Shown: piece by piece, positions 52,971-63,432 of the stretch
How positions within the stretch are numbered: position 1 is the stretch's first letter
How the letters are laid out: each line of letters begins with the position of its first letter
From: Apoda limacodes
Taxonomy: Eukaryota; Arthropoda; Insecta; Lepidoptera; Limacodidae
Reading direction: 5' to 3'
Length of the DNA stretch: 64,000 nt
Assembly: GCA_946406115.1 (NCBI GenBank)
Contig: OX291543.1
Span: 36,296,815-36,360,814 of the forward strand
Made by a program: the position numbers and the translations under genes
Notes under the pieces: model-generated
Told to the model about the DNA's origin: nothing
The model's input: the letters and a program-made list of their open reading frames with translations, nothing else
The model's database searches: none

Positions 52971-54372
52971 TTTTAGCATCTGTGTAGACGGCGCACTTTG
53001 GCACTGCCTGACAGCCCGCCGCCTTGTGCCCCTCTACCCCACAACGGAAACAAAGCCCACTGCGGTCTTTGGTGGATATGCACCTCTGCACAGCGTGGGC
53101 AACACACAAGCATCTACAACACCGCATTGAGCGCTTGTTCACCAGGCTGATAGTGGCGGGACACCAACCAACCACAATTTTGCCAGTTTTTGCCAAGCGT
53201 TTGGCAATGTCGACCGGGCAGGTCACCCTGAGTCCCTGAGGGCCAACGCGAAGTCCCCCAATTGCCAACTTGCTGACCGGACATGCAGCCGCTTCGGCCA
53301 AAGCAGCACTCAGTTCACCGGAAGTCACCGAGTCATCTAAGTTTGTGACTCAGATACCTGCCGTTTTTGACGGGCGCGTGACCTTAGCTGCATCGCCCAA
53401 CGCCACCCTGATGTTTTGGGCCAGCTCATTAGCCTGTTCAGGCTTTGCTTCTTTTGGCAGCTTAATCAGGGGGGTCCCGTCATTGTAGTCCGGAATTTTG
53501 CCGGACCGATCCCAAGTTCCTTTAGGCTGACGCTCTGCTTGTCCTGAGCAATGGCCTTGGCATAGGTAGCGCCCTTGGTCACCGCTTCCGACGTGAGCTC
53601 CAAGACCACCGCTTGGGTCTTGGGTTTTTTGGGTGCCTTTTTTGCTGGTACCGGCCTCTGCTTTGTTTTGGGTGGCGTTGCCTTTGCCGGCAGTGCCGGT
53701 TTCTGGCTCTGCTTCCTCATTTTCTTCCCCACTGCAGTCCATCCCTTCGACATTAAGGCGCTGTCAGCGGGTGAGGTGCCTGCTTCTGCTGGCTGTGTCT
53801 TTTCTTGGGTACGGGTCAGGTCCTCCGCCGGCTCCACTGATTTGCCTTTAGGGACAGGGGGAGTGGCCACCTTCTTAGCTTTGGTGTGCCCTTTTGCCCG
53901 CTTTGGCAGGTTAGCCGGTGCCATTTATGATGTATTAGCGACATTAGCGGAAGCAGGATTCGCAGCTCTTGCCCGCCTCGCATCTGCAGCCAGAGGTGGT
54001 CAGCGGATTTGGGACGGCAGTAGTCGTCCATCCATTTCAAAACACTAAATTCGGGCCGACATCATGCCATTGACTTGCTTTAAAGCTCATTCTAAAGGCC
54101 CCCAATTACCTTCAAGAATTCTTCACGCGTGCTGTGCTTTAGTGTGGGGCTTCTCGAGCTCGGAGAATGCACGGCGGATAGCCACCACCTCTTCTTGCAG
54201 AGTATTAAGCTGGCCACGGAGTCACTTATTGTCCGCTTGTAGCCGGCGGACCTCGTCTGAAGCCGACTTCACGGCCAGCTCCTTTACAACCTGAAGGAGC
54301 GATGCTGCTGACTCCTTAATAGACTTAACGCAAGTGCCTTTGAGGTTTCCTGACTTTCTTGCGACTTCAGTC
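52970..54372 (-). pseudogene. R1-type ORF1 (Gag-like), broken
   Basis: Minus strand. N-terminal coiled-coil-like part at 54372-54220 (SIKESAASLLQVVKELAVKS), then a Lys/Pro/Ala-rich segment (53924-53466), then the C-terminal part (53328-52970) with CCHC knuckles: CCRCLCVAHAVQRC and CFRCGVEGHKAAGC. The third knuckle is cut off by the inversion breakpoint. Several frameshifts. ORF1 proteins of R1 elements bind RNA and target the particle to the nucleus. Confidence 0.8.
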
Positions 54373-54468
54373 ATTAATCTGCAAATCGGCCTATCAAAAT
54401 ACTCGAATTGGATTGCTTTTATAAAACGAAAATCAGAAGGGTATAAAGGAAAAAACAAAGATGTTTGA
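54373..54468. repeat. 95-bp segment shared with 42384-42478, copy 2
   Basis: Same sequence as copy 1 with about five changes, directly next to the 5' end of the R1-type element. See the finding on this pair. Confidence 0.8.
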
Positions 54469-56300
54469 ACTTGAAGAAAAAAGCACATTCTTAAATAAAG
54501 CGCCAGATAAACTTTATGTTTTTTACAAAAGTAAGTCGTTTATGTATTCTTATACTCTATTAAATTACAACTATCCTAAATTGTTAAAAAAGGAATATTT
54601 TGTAAGAACTTACCTACTGTTTGAATAATCTCGATAGCCTAGGGGTTAATACACTACATTTATTGTGCGCCTACGATTAACCTTTGCGTCAAACCAAATA
54701 GTTTTATAAAAAGCAGCGTATGCAATTGCACAAAATTTATCTTTTTAGGTACTCCTTTTCGCAACAATTGCATTAACTACTATTACGCAACAATTGCATA
54801 GACTACTATTACGCGATTCAGAGTGTGTGTTGCTGCCGATTATTTGTATATAATTTTTTTAACATCTCTTTGGCGTTTGCAGTAAAACCCATGGGCACCA
54901 CCTGATACAAATTATTTCATACAAGACTTGTGCCCACCATGTAATTAGAGCTGGTTGGGAGCTGCTTTCCTTAAAGGATAGACAATAGCTTTCAGCGAGG
55001 TAAAGCCATCGCTAGCGAACCATGCCACAAGTTGGAAACTCAGAAGAGGTTTTGTGTATGGAGCCTACCTATATGATTAATTTCTGTATACACATGTTAG
55101 TATTTTTCTTAGTTTTTTATACCTTTATATACACTTTATAGTACTAAGGTAGCAATCAAGAAAACGGCTGGCCTGATTTTTAGCGGTCAATGTAGTTTAG
55201 AGACGCTCGAACACCAAAGGCCCAAGACAATTTACAATCGAAAAATCGTGAAGTATCGCTATAGAGGTAGCGTTTTCGAAAAAATAATATAGTTATCTAC
55301 ATATGCCAATGATCGAATACCATTCAACGTAATTTTCAAGCCATCGGTCGAAATAATAATAGTTGTTGTAGTTGACGATAACGTTTTTCTGTTTGCATTT
55401 ACACATATTATTTCTTACTTTTATTTTTGCTCATTACTAATACTATGCTTTACGTAGTTATGTACACACATATTATTAAAATATAAGCTTAGCTTTATTT
55501 TCTTCTTTATTGTAATTCGCCAGATGAACTAATGTTTATTATAACATTTAATTTATCCAATAATGATATATTCAATGTCGTTGCTACAAACTTTTTATAC
55601 GATTTAAACACTAAAGTCTGTTTACTACTGGGTATAACGGTGATAACAGTATTTTATCGTCCCAATAAAGTTGTCTAATTGCTGGTGATGGCGCGGCGTA
55701 TCTAAGTGCTGGTGATGGCGCGGCGTTAACCTCTGGCCAAGATCCTTTACATATGGCTGTAAATGTGAATGATGCGATGAAGATAAAACGCGTGTCGATC
55801 GTACACAATATCGTATAATGTATCGTATAGCGAATATTCGGGCGTCTAAATAAATATTTTACTTTATATTACACCATTTTTCTGTATGATCCGCATACGA
55901 ATTAATTTGCTCACCTTGTATCACTGCATGTAGGATGCTTCGTTGCGGTGCTAGGAACCTAGGCAATCGGTCTGTGCTTAAGTCACCTACAAGAGACCTA
56001 CACTTACGACGGAAATTCACCTTAAAACATTAGGAATCTAATACAAAATAGACAAGACAGTTATAATATTAAAAACATTGAGTGCGTCACCGTGGCGGTT
56101 CCTAGTAATATGATGTTCCGCACAGCTGCATCCAGTGAATCTAGTCTTTGCAAGAATTGCAAGTCAAAGTTCTTAACTTTGTTACTGACTGACTCACCGA
56201 TCATCATTATTTCTAAGGTACTTTTAGCAGAACAACGAGCTCCAAATTTTAGGGCGTATATTATATACACGATATTATTGCTTTGGTGATTGAATGTCTT
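54469..56300. other. No gene recognised
   Basis: AT-rich. A 27-bp direct repeat (GCTGGTGATGGCGCGGCGT) occurs at 55681 and 55709. A minus-strand 65-codon frame (55611-55808) runs through it with no domain. The opposed 65- and 69-codon frames at 56061-56289 are each other's shadow. No RNA gene found. Confidence 0.45.
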
Positions 56301-56451
56301 AATAGTACCGTTTTCAACCCGGAAGGGAAGAAAACGATTATTTTAGGTCTTTCTCAGTACCTTATCCCTATTAAGCCAGCAAGGCTTTTCTCAAGCCTCG
56401 GCAAGACCGAAAATAATCGTTTTCTTCCATCGGTTTAAAAACGGTACTATT
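56301..56451. mobile_element. Short terminal-inverted-repeat element (MITE-like)
   Basis: AATAGTACCGTTTT at 56301 pairs with AAAACGGTACTATT ending 56451, and AAGAAAACGATTATTTT pairs with AAAATAATCGTTTTCTT further in. The whole 151-bp unit is close to a long hairpin with a short unpaired centre. No reading frame. Class unknown. Confidence 0.75.
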
Positions 56452-56571
56452 TCAGCTTGATCTATCGAAGAGGTGTTTATTGACTGCCAGCGCAGTATGC
56501 GTACTGAGAATTATTTTCTAAGTCATATTAGAAAATGAGAATAATATACTGAATAAATAAAACAATTTTTT

Positions 56572-56800
56572 TTAATAGTAACACTCCGCGTAGTGTAGCC
56601 GACTGCTGCGCAAAGGATGTGGGTTCGATCCCCGCATTGGACAAATATTATAAAAAAAAAACATTTATACAAAATAAAAGTAATATATATGTATCTGTAT
56701 CCGTTGTCTGGTATCCATAACATAAGCTTTGCTTACTTTGGGGGCAGACGGCGCTGTGTGTAATGTCCAAAAATATTTATATTTATTTATTTTCTTATTT
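56572..56800 (+). mobile_element. tRNA-derived SINE
   Basis: Head with TAGTGTAGCCGACTGCTGCG (A-box region, from 56591) and GGTTCGATCCC (B box, 56622-56632), the internal RNA polymerase III promoter. The body has TAAGCTTTGCTTACTTTGGG and GACGGCGCTGTGTGTAATGT, which I recall as a common lepidopteran SINE body. The end is (ATTT)n-rich at about 56772-56798. Confidence 0.75.
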
Positions 56801-56859
56801 TACTTTAAATTAGTTCTTCATCTCACAAGATTAAAAATTGCATCATCAGAAGACTTTAA

Positions 56860-58045
56860 TCCCCAGCCAGATTGACGTCTCCGCGTATTATATGTCTTAG
56901 AATACCTGAATCAGAAATTTCGTAGTACTGATCATCTATACTTAACAACATTAAATTATGTACTCTGGGACCGTGCAGTTGAAGAGCAACGTGACGCAAG
57001 ACTTGAAAAATCACTGACAGTGACATGCATTCTCATCCATTGGAAAAGTTCTTGGACGTTCAAAATAGAAGTCTAAGTTGATGAAGACACAGCCCTTTTA
57101 ATGTTGATTGCCTTTAGCATTGCTGTCAATAGGGGATAAGATGACAAATGGTTACTTTGCATTGTATCTGCTAGGGTTACCACTACTGACTTGTAAACTA
57201 ATATAGTAGCGTAAGCGTAAGATCTTGTCACTTATTTTTACCCCCACTGACGCATAGGTTCTCCACGTTGAGTTCCGCCAAGCTGATTGCAGAAGATCTA
57301 CATCCTCTGGATCTAGATGAGTTGACTCCACCCCGTAGCTGCCATACCTCCAACTAGAGTTCGCAAACTTTTGGAGGGGGAAGATAGGTCGATAGATCTA
57401 TCTGGCATAGTTCCAGATCGTGAATGGAATGGAATTTTCAAGTTTGACCAAATTGATAAACAACGCTTGAGTGTCATTCACGTCCATCGAGACATGTTGC
57501 GGTACAACTTTGGACTGGCATGTGATAAATAGATCTATCTAGGGAACCCCCTATTTTCGAAATATGATCTCTGTTGCAGAAATTTTGAGATGCTAATCTA
57601 GTTAACTCATTCCTCTCGATAGCCGGTCTGTCAATAAATTGTATCGACCTTGTATGTAGTATGTGTGAAGTACTATCTTTAGTCGCTGTGTTAACAGAAG
57701 AATTTTTCTTGCCTTAGTGGCCACCGATCTTGTACCTCCCTGGTTCCTCAGATATGCTATGACGATTTTATTGTCTGACTGTAACATCACCGACCTTCCT
57801 GCTGCGATTTGCTGAAACTTTTTCAGCACCTAACCTGGCCTTTTCTCCAGACTCTTGACAGCTGAAACTTGCCAAGCTGGACTCCCCATCCAAATTTATG
57901 GACCAACCTAGAGTCTGGAGAAGCTGTATTGTATAAAGCAGCTGTTCCTCGAGCATAAAGAGTTGTTGTTGAAATCTTACACCGATAACAGAATTTAGGG
58001 CGGGCAAAAGCTTGTTACTATATATACACACGATTTAATATAGCT
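56860..58045 (-). pseudogene. DIRS-like retroelement fragment (RNase H and recombinase region)
   Basis: Minus strand. 57780-57602 is open and reads LQSDNKIVIAYLRNQGG, then YYIQGRYNLLTDRLSR, the RNase H block with catalytic Asp (SDN) and the GRYN..D.LSR end typical of DIRS/tyrosine-recombinase elements. Upstream, 58031-57768 carries the RT-RNase H linker (LLQTLGWSINLDGESSL). Downstream, about 57300-57240 reads LLQSAWRNSTWRTY, the usual start of the tyrosine recombinase, then decays. No RT core or terminal repeats are seen. Confidence 0.65.
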
Positions 58046-58384
58046 GACTTGCTCGTAGGTGTAGGTGTGGGTGTGGGTGTGGGCTACAACCGCTATCGAC
58101 AGACTAATGGCGCGCACAAAGGCGCTAATGTGAAATAAATTGTCGACCTCCTTCACACTAAGCGCCACGGAATTACTGCCTAAGTTACTAGAACCGTTAC
58201 TGTCCCGGCTGTGATATTTGGAATATGCCTACATTACACTACTGAAGCCGTTACTTTATTTTTTTAATAAAATGTATGGAAAACAAACTTTTGAACTTCA
58301 GATGTATTTGATAATCTTTTCATTCATCTCTTCATCTCTTCATCTTTTCATTTTCACAAACTGTATATACTATAAGTAGAATAG
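58046..58384. other. Spacer
   Basis: A short GGTGTG-type G-rich run lies at 58057-58083. No gene recognised. Confidence 0.45.
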
Positions 58385-58705
58385 TGAGTTCTACCGCTTA
58401 TATAATGGTATGTGTTCTGAAGAATGGTTTTATATGATCCCCACGGCTACTTTTTACCATCGGCAGGGAATCCATTCTCACATCTTAGAGCCTAAATGGT
58501 CACGTACAGTGGGGTTTCAGAGAAACTTCTCACGCGAACGCTTAGGTTGTGGAATGAGCTTCCTGCCAAGGTTTTTTCTAAGGACTACAGTATGAGATGC
58601 TGAAATAAATAAGTTATGCCCCAGGAGTTGCAAGGGTCCATAGGCTGCGGTAACAGCTTACCATCAGGTGGGCCGCAAGCTTGTTTGCCACCTTAGTGGT
58701 ATGAA
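58385..58705 (+). pseudogene. LINE family L1a, 3' fragment
   Basis: Starts in the C-terminal coding part (FYRLYNG region), includes HSHILEPKWSRTVGFQRNFS, and reaches the family 3' end (TACCATCAGGTGGGCC, CACCTTAGTGGTATGAAAAA). Two frameshifts relative to 19380-20525. Confidence 0.85.
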
Positions 58706-59570
58706 AAAAGATATTTCCCTACTAGTGTTATTATTATAAAACGCTTTAAACCGCAGACGCAAAACGCGTATTCGTCCATATGTGCAATTATTAATGAAAA
58801 AGTTTTTATCGAATTATAAACTAAAACTTTAGTTATTTCGTAATTAACTAGTATTTCATGAGTTAATCTGTATTTTGTGACAATGATAAATATCAATATC
58901 AGACAATAACGCATTTTAGGCATCGAAATGCTTATAGTTATAGATGTTTAGTGCACCGAAGGTAGTATGGAAAAAATATGATTGGATTCACTCATTTCAC
59001 CCTTAAAAAATATTGTAGATAGATATGTGTTGCCATACTATATGTTCGTGCTGTTAATCGTACAATTTGTAGTTTGTTACCAAACGGTGTCACTTCTAGC
59101 GGTTCTACTTCTTGATGGCTTATATCCTCCGAGTCTTGGTTTTTACAACAGGAAGCGGAAACTGCTCGAACCTGAAGGAAAGGCTCGCGTGTTTTGCGCT
59201 AAGGCCGGCGTTACACCAAAATTCTTACAATTACGTTTTTGTTTCTTTTTACTTTTATTATTTTTTGTAAACAGGGTTATTCTAACGTAATATAAAAATA
59301 AAGTTATGTACAATAGGTGAATTTCATTAAAAGAGATTTTTCCCTACGCTAACCAACGAGGGTGCGCAAAAATAATTCTGCTCATCATATTTGAGAAAAT
59401 CTGGAGAGTGTCTCATCCAGATGGTGACTAACTTTACCATGTATGTGGTGATCATGGTTTCCCGCGTCTGTCCGATCGTCCAAAGCTTAAAGCACGCATG
59501 TTGACAAACTGCTGGTACGAGGGCAGGCCGAAAGGTCGCAGAATGAAAGGGGAGAAAGTTCAAATTAAAA
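58706..59570. other. No gene called; two open frames of unknown nature
   Basis: A plus-strand frame at 58982-59290 (102 codons) has a hydrophobic N-terminal half and a second hydrophobic end, compatible with two membrane segments, but has no homologue I know and no neighbours to support it. A minus-strand frame at 59563-59327 (78 codons) also has no recognised domain. Both may be pieces of decayed elements. Confidence 0.35.
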
Positions 59571-59793
59571 ATACAATTATTTTTCCTTTTTAAATATATT
59601 CTCCATTAACCCTAACACATTTTTCAAATCTCTCAAATAACTTATTAATATAATCTCTTAATATCAAATACCATAAAAAAAAAAATTTATCTTTGATGTT
59701 TTATCGTATTATTAGACACTAAATTATTTAAACTGAGATTTTTTATTTCTTTACTAAATACAAAAGTTGTGATCCATGTGAGCCAATAAGTGT

Positions 59794-59940
59794 TGCATTG
59801 AGAGTGGTTCCCTACTTTGAAAATTTGGTGCTGCGTTAAGAGTAGTTCCCTACTGTGAGAATTAAATGTTTCGTTAAGAGTGGTTTTCTACTAAGAGAAT
59901 TAGGTGGTGCGTTAAGAGTGGTTCCCTTCTTCGGATCGGG
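59794..59940 (-). repeat. About 38-bp tandem repeat in the Pao LTR
   Basis: Four diverged units with the plus-strand core GCGTTAAGAGTGGTTCCCTA. They lie inside the presumed 3' LTR, so they may be repeated regulatory modules. Confidence 0.7.
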
Positions 59941-60183
59941 CGCGGGGGGCTGCGTGCAGCGGCGGTTGGCGGCGCACGCGTTGAGGCGGCGACGTCGAGA
60001 CGTCTAAAGGCGTCCCGACGGTGAACATGCCGAGTGTAGTGAGGCTTACTCGTCGTCATCGTGTGCGACAAGGGTCCATGCAATAGTCGGTACGGGGGGG
60101 GGGGGGGGTGTATGGTTTTAAGAGACGGGAAAGGCGGTAGACATTCACGGAACATCCTCCGGGCGGCGGGAAAGAATAAAAGG

Positions 60184-62040
60184 TTAGGTGTCGACCGGTA
60201 GGCGGGACAATTTAACTACTGGCCTAGCTAAAAGTCCTCCTTGGGCTTTAAGAGTAACGGATCGGATGTTACCATCCTTCGCGGTATGAAGGTTAATTAC
60301 GCGGCTACGTCTCCAGAGGAGAGGCGGGACATTATCATCCTTGATAAGTACAAGGTCACCAAGTTGTATTGGTTCAGTGGTTTTAAACCACTTGGAGCGC
60401 GGTTGTAATGTTGTCAAATACTCAAACTGCCATCGGTGCCAGCAGGCTTGAGTTATTTGCTGAAGGCTTTGATAGTGGGACAAAGCAGAGGTTTTCGTAT
60501 CAGACCAATGCGGCTCAGGCGGCGCTAATAACGGTTGTTGGATTAAAAAATGACCTGGAGTGAGGAACTCTAAGTCTCCGGGATCGTCGGACATCGGAAC
60601 GAGCGGGCGCGAATTTAAGATCGCTTCAATACGGCAAAATACAGTAGAAAGTTCCTCATAGGTAAGGATTCGGTCACCGATTTCGCGTTTTAGCAACGAT
60701 TTGGCACTTTTAACAGCAGCTTCAAAAATACCTCCCATATGAGGCGCGGCGGGCGGATTAAACTTCCACTGAACGTTACGTTTACGGAAATCGTCATGAA
60801 GCACGGTTTCATTGTCCAGCAAATACTTATTAACTTCGGTTAAATATTTATTAGCGGCGACAAAATTAGTTCCTCGATCGGAACGCATTAAAGCGGGTAG
60901 TCCACGGCGACTTACAAAGCGGGTGAAAGTGGCAATAAAAGCGTCTACGGATAGGCCTCTAAATGTACTGCCTTAGTGGCAAGTCAAACAAAAACACATA
61001 AATATGCCTTTACGGAGCGAGCGGAGCGGAATAAGCTTGACTTTACAAGGTAAGGACCTACAAAGTCGGTCGCGGTACCAGCAAAGACACGTGATACTTG
61101 CACGCGATCAATAGGCAAATCGCTCATTAGCGGTGGCTGTGAAATAGCACTAAAGCGGTGGCATGTGACACAACGATGCAATACTCTAGGCACTTGACGT
61201 CGTATAGAAGTGATCCAAAATTCCTGTCTTAGGACAGCAATTAAAGCATTAGGTGCGGCATGACAGTGTTGTCTGTGATAGTGTTCGATGAGTAGGTATG
61301 TAAACCGGTGCTCTTTAGGTATTTGTTTAGCGGCGCGTGTTTCATCCACGGTTAGGTATTTTAAACGAACACGGTGTTCATGTTTTGATTTAACGTTGTG
61401 AATAAATAAAAGTACGTTCGCGGTAATATTTATTAACTTTGTGTATGAGCTAATGCGGTTTAATAATGTTTCTGGCCACGAATCATCGGACTGTGAGAGA
61501 GCTAATGAGTGAGCTACGGCTCTTTTCATTCCGGGTATGGATTGATTCGGGCGAGTTATTAATTTGTGCGGCCAATCGGTAGATGGCCATGTCAGCCACG
61601 GTGGTGACCACCACAGCTTGTGATCAACAAGCTCTTGAGCGGTAATGCCGCGGGAAGCGCAGTCCGAGGGATTATATTCAGATAGGATATGACGCCAATC
61701 TAAGATACGCTTAGACTGTTGTATATCGCGGACACGGTTGCCTTCAAAGGTTTGAAGCAGGTGAGGCTCGGTTTGAAGCCAGACCAGAACAATTGAGCTG
61801 TCAGTCCAAGCGTGCAGTGAATCAATACGCGTTGTTCGCTCATAGGTTTCGGCGGCGTGATTCAAGAGCTTTGTGACTAAATGAGCGGCGCTCAGCTCAA
61901 GTTTTGGTATCGTCTGACTTGATTTAATAGGCGGGACCATGTGAATCCTCAGTGCGTAGGTAAATACAAGCGGCGTACCCGGTTTGAGATGCGTCCCCGA
62001 ACCCGTAAAGCGAGTTGGAAACAGCATTAGGTATTACGGC
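60184..62040 (-). pseudogene. pol: BEL/Pao RNase H and integrase, broken
   Basis: 62027-60984: RNase H with KLELSAAHL (catalytic Glu) and AWTDSSIVLVWL (Asp), then the integrase zinc domain (HYHRQHCH, CVTCHRF) and first integrase Asp (TATDFVGPY, about 61045). A frame break near 60984 separates LATKAVHLE-like sequence from 60888-60184, which holds the second Asp (RSDRGTNFVAAN), the Glu (MGGIFEAAVKSAK) and the C-terminal Pao domain ending RPVVKLSRLP. All catalytic residues remain. Confidence 0.9.
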
Positions 62041-62848
62041 ACAACGTGGTATTTGTAGGTGACGTAAATGCAATAGGTCGACCATCATGGCCTCCCATAA
62101 AGTGGTGAGCGGTGGACTGAGTGGGTCATCCCACTGTACGCCGTCCATGAATAGGGCCTGTAGGAAGGACTTAAAATGGATGACAACGGGACCGCAATAA
62201 CCGCACGGGTCGTATAAACGGGCTATTGTGCTTAGTACGGAACGTTTTGTCGCGGCATGTTTAGACGGTAAATTTAATTTATATGAGAATGTGTCAGTAG
62301 TAGGGTTCCATTGGATGCCTAGGACTTTAATAAAATTCTGCGGGTCTGTATAGTCCAATTGGTACGATTGTTCACAATGGTCTTGCGGAAGGTCACTTAA
62401 TACACGCGGGTCATTTGATGCCCACTTACGCAACTGGTATCCGGCGGTATTCATCAGTTTTACTAACTCGGATTTTAATGTGGTCACTTGTTCTATCGTG
62501 TCGGCACCGGTAAGAATGTCGTCGACAAAAATATCGTGAAGTATGACGTCAGCTGCGGCAGAGTTAGGGTGAGCGGATTCCCACTTCTCGCTCAGCTGGT
62601 TCAGCGTGCGGATCGCGATGAAGGGGCTTGAGCGGAGTCCGTAGGTATTTGTGGCCAATTCGTAGACCTTAAGCGGATCGGACGGCTTTTCGCGCCAAAA
62701 TATCAGTTGGTATCTGCGGTCATGCGGGTGTACTAACGTCATGCGGAACATCATTTTCACATCGGTGACGAAAACTATTTGATGTAAACGGAAGTTCAAC
62801 AAAATTTTAGTGATGTCGGTTTAAAGCGGTTTACCAGGGAAGATATTG
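61924..62848 (-). pseudogene. pol: BEL/Pao reverse transcriptase, N-terminal motifs deleted
   Basis: Reads from ILLNFRLHQIVFVTDVKMMF (motif A region), through TNTYGLRSSPFIAIRTL, to the catalytic FVDDILTGAD at about 62515, then IQWNPTTDTFSY and the start of RNase H (GFGDASQTGYAA). The usual FDAS and GPKLQ block before motif A is absent: the sequence jumps from a pre-RT segment at 62851 to motif A. A frame break at about 61940 leads into the next domain. Confidence 0.9.
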
Positions 62849-62850
62849 GT

Positions 62851-63397
62851 TTAATGAAACACCGTTTGACGTTTTTGCAGAACTGTCAAAGACAACGCGG
62901 ATTTTATCGGATTCTCGTTTAAATATTCCGTGACCGTTGTCGAGCGGTACAGCTCTTCACAAGCGGCGTGTAACGGATTCGGTACCGCGTGAGTAGGTAC
63001 TTCTTCTACCCTCCAAAACCGTTGGATAGCTTCGGTCAAAGTAACACTTACAGCTCGTATCGTGTTAGGTGATAAATCGGTATCTGGATTTGAATAAAAC
63101 TCGGTAAGCGGTACACGGCAAAGTCGGGAAATCAGACGGACAGATAGGTGCAATACTAAATTCAGTAGGCGGTACATGTTTAGGTAAACAATCGGTTTTA
63201 TTCGGTATCTTAAGAATAGTTTTAGGTAGGTATTTTTGCAAATACTTGCTCGGTAACGCACCCATTAGTGTAAAGCCAAAGATTGTGTTACAACACGTTA
63301 AGTTTATGTCGGGTAGTTTAATATTTTCGTCACAAAAAATATATTTTAGCAAGTCGGTACCAACGACGAGGTCAACATCGCCTGGTTTATGAAACAT
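62851..63397 (-). pseudogene. pol: BEL/Pao protease C-terminus and pre-RT region
   Basis: 63397-63110: DVDLVVGTDLLKYIF and IFGFTLMGALP, the conserved post-protease part. A frame change near 63115 leads to LTEAIQRFWRVEEVPTH (about 63030), the pre-RT block seen in Pao pol. Confidence 0.8.
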
Positions 63398-63432
63398 GTT
63401 ATCGGCTAATCTTATGTTTCGTGGTAATTTAT

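Larger units (their letters stand above)
50321..54372 (-). mobile_element. R1-type LINE inserted in the relative, with an inverted middle
   Basis: The 3' end carries a nine-base A tract (50321-50329 as T on plus) at the junction with the errantivirus pol. Minus strand: ORF1 at 54372-52970 and the RT C-terminal part with 3' untranslated region at 51225-50330. Between them, 51731-52970 lies on the plus strand and holds the endonuclease and early RT. Flipping that one segment restores the normal order ORF1, endonuclease, RT, so a single internal inversion explains the layout. An extra 500-bp block (51226-51730) sits at one breakpoint. Confidence 0.8.

Noticed and set aside
53575..54048. 157-codon plus-strand frame with hydrophobic stretches
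   Set aside because: Shadow of the Lys/Ala/Pro-rich R1 ORF1 on the minus strand.
45369..54372. One composite element combining errantivirus and R1 parts
   Set aside because: The poly(A) junction at 50321 and unrelated coding content show an R1-type insertion into a pre-existing provirus.
56591..56645. True tRNA gene
   Set aside because: The promoter boxes fit a tRNA, but the downstream SINE body and ATTT tail and lack of a cloverleaf indicate a SINE.
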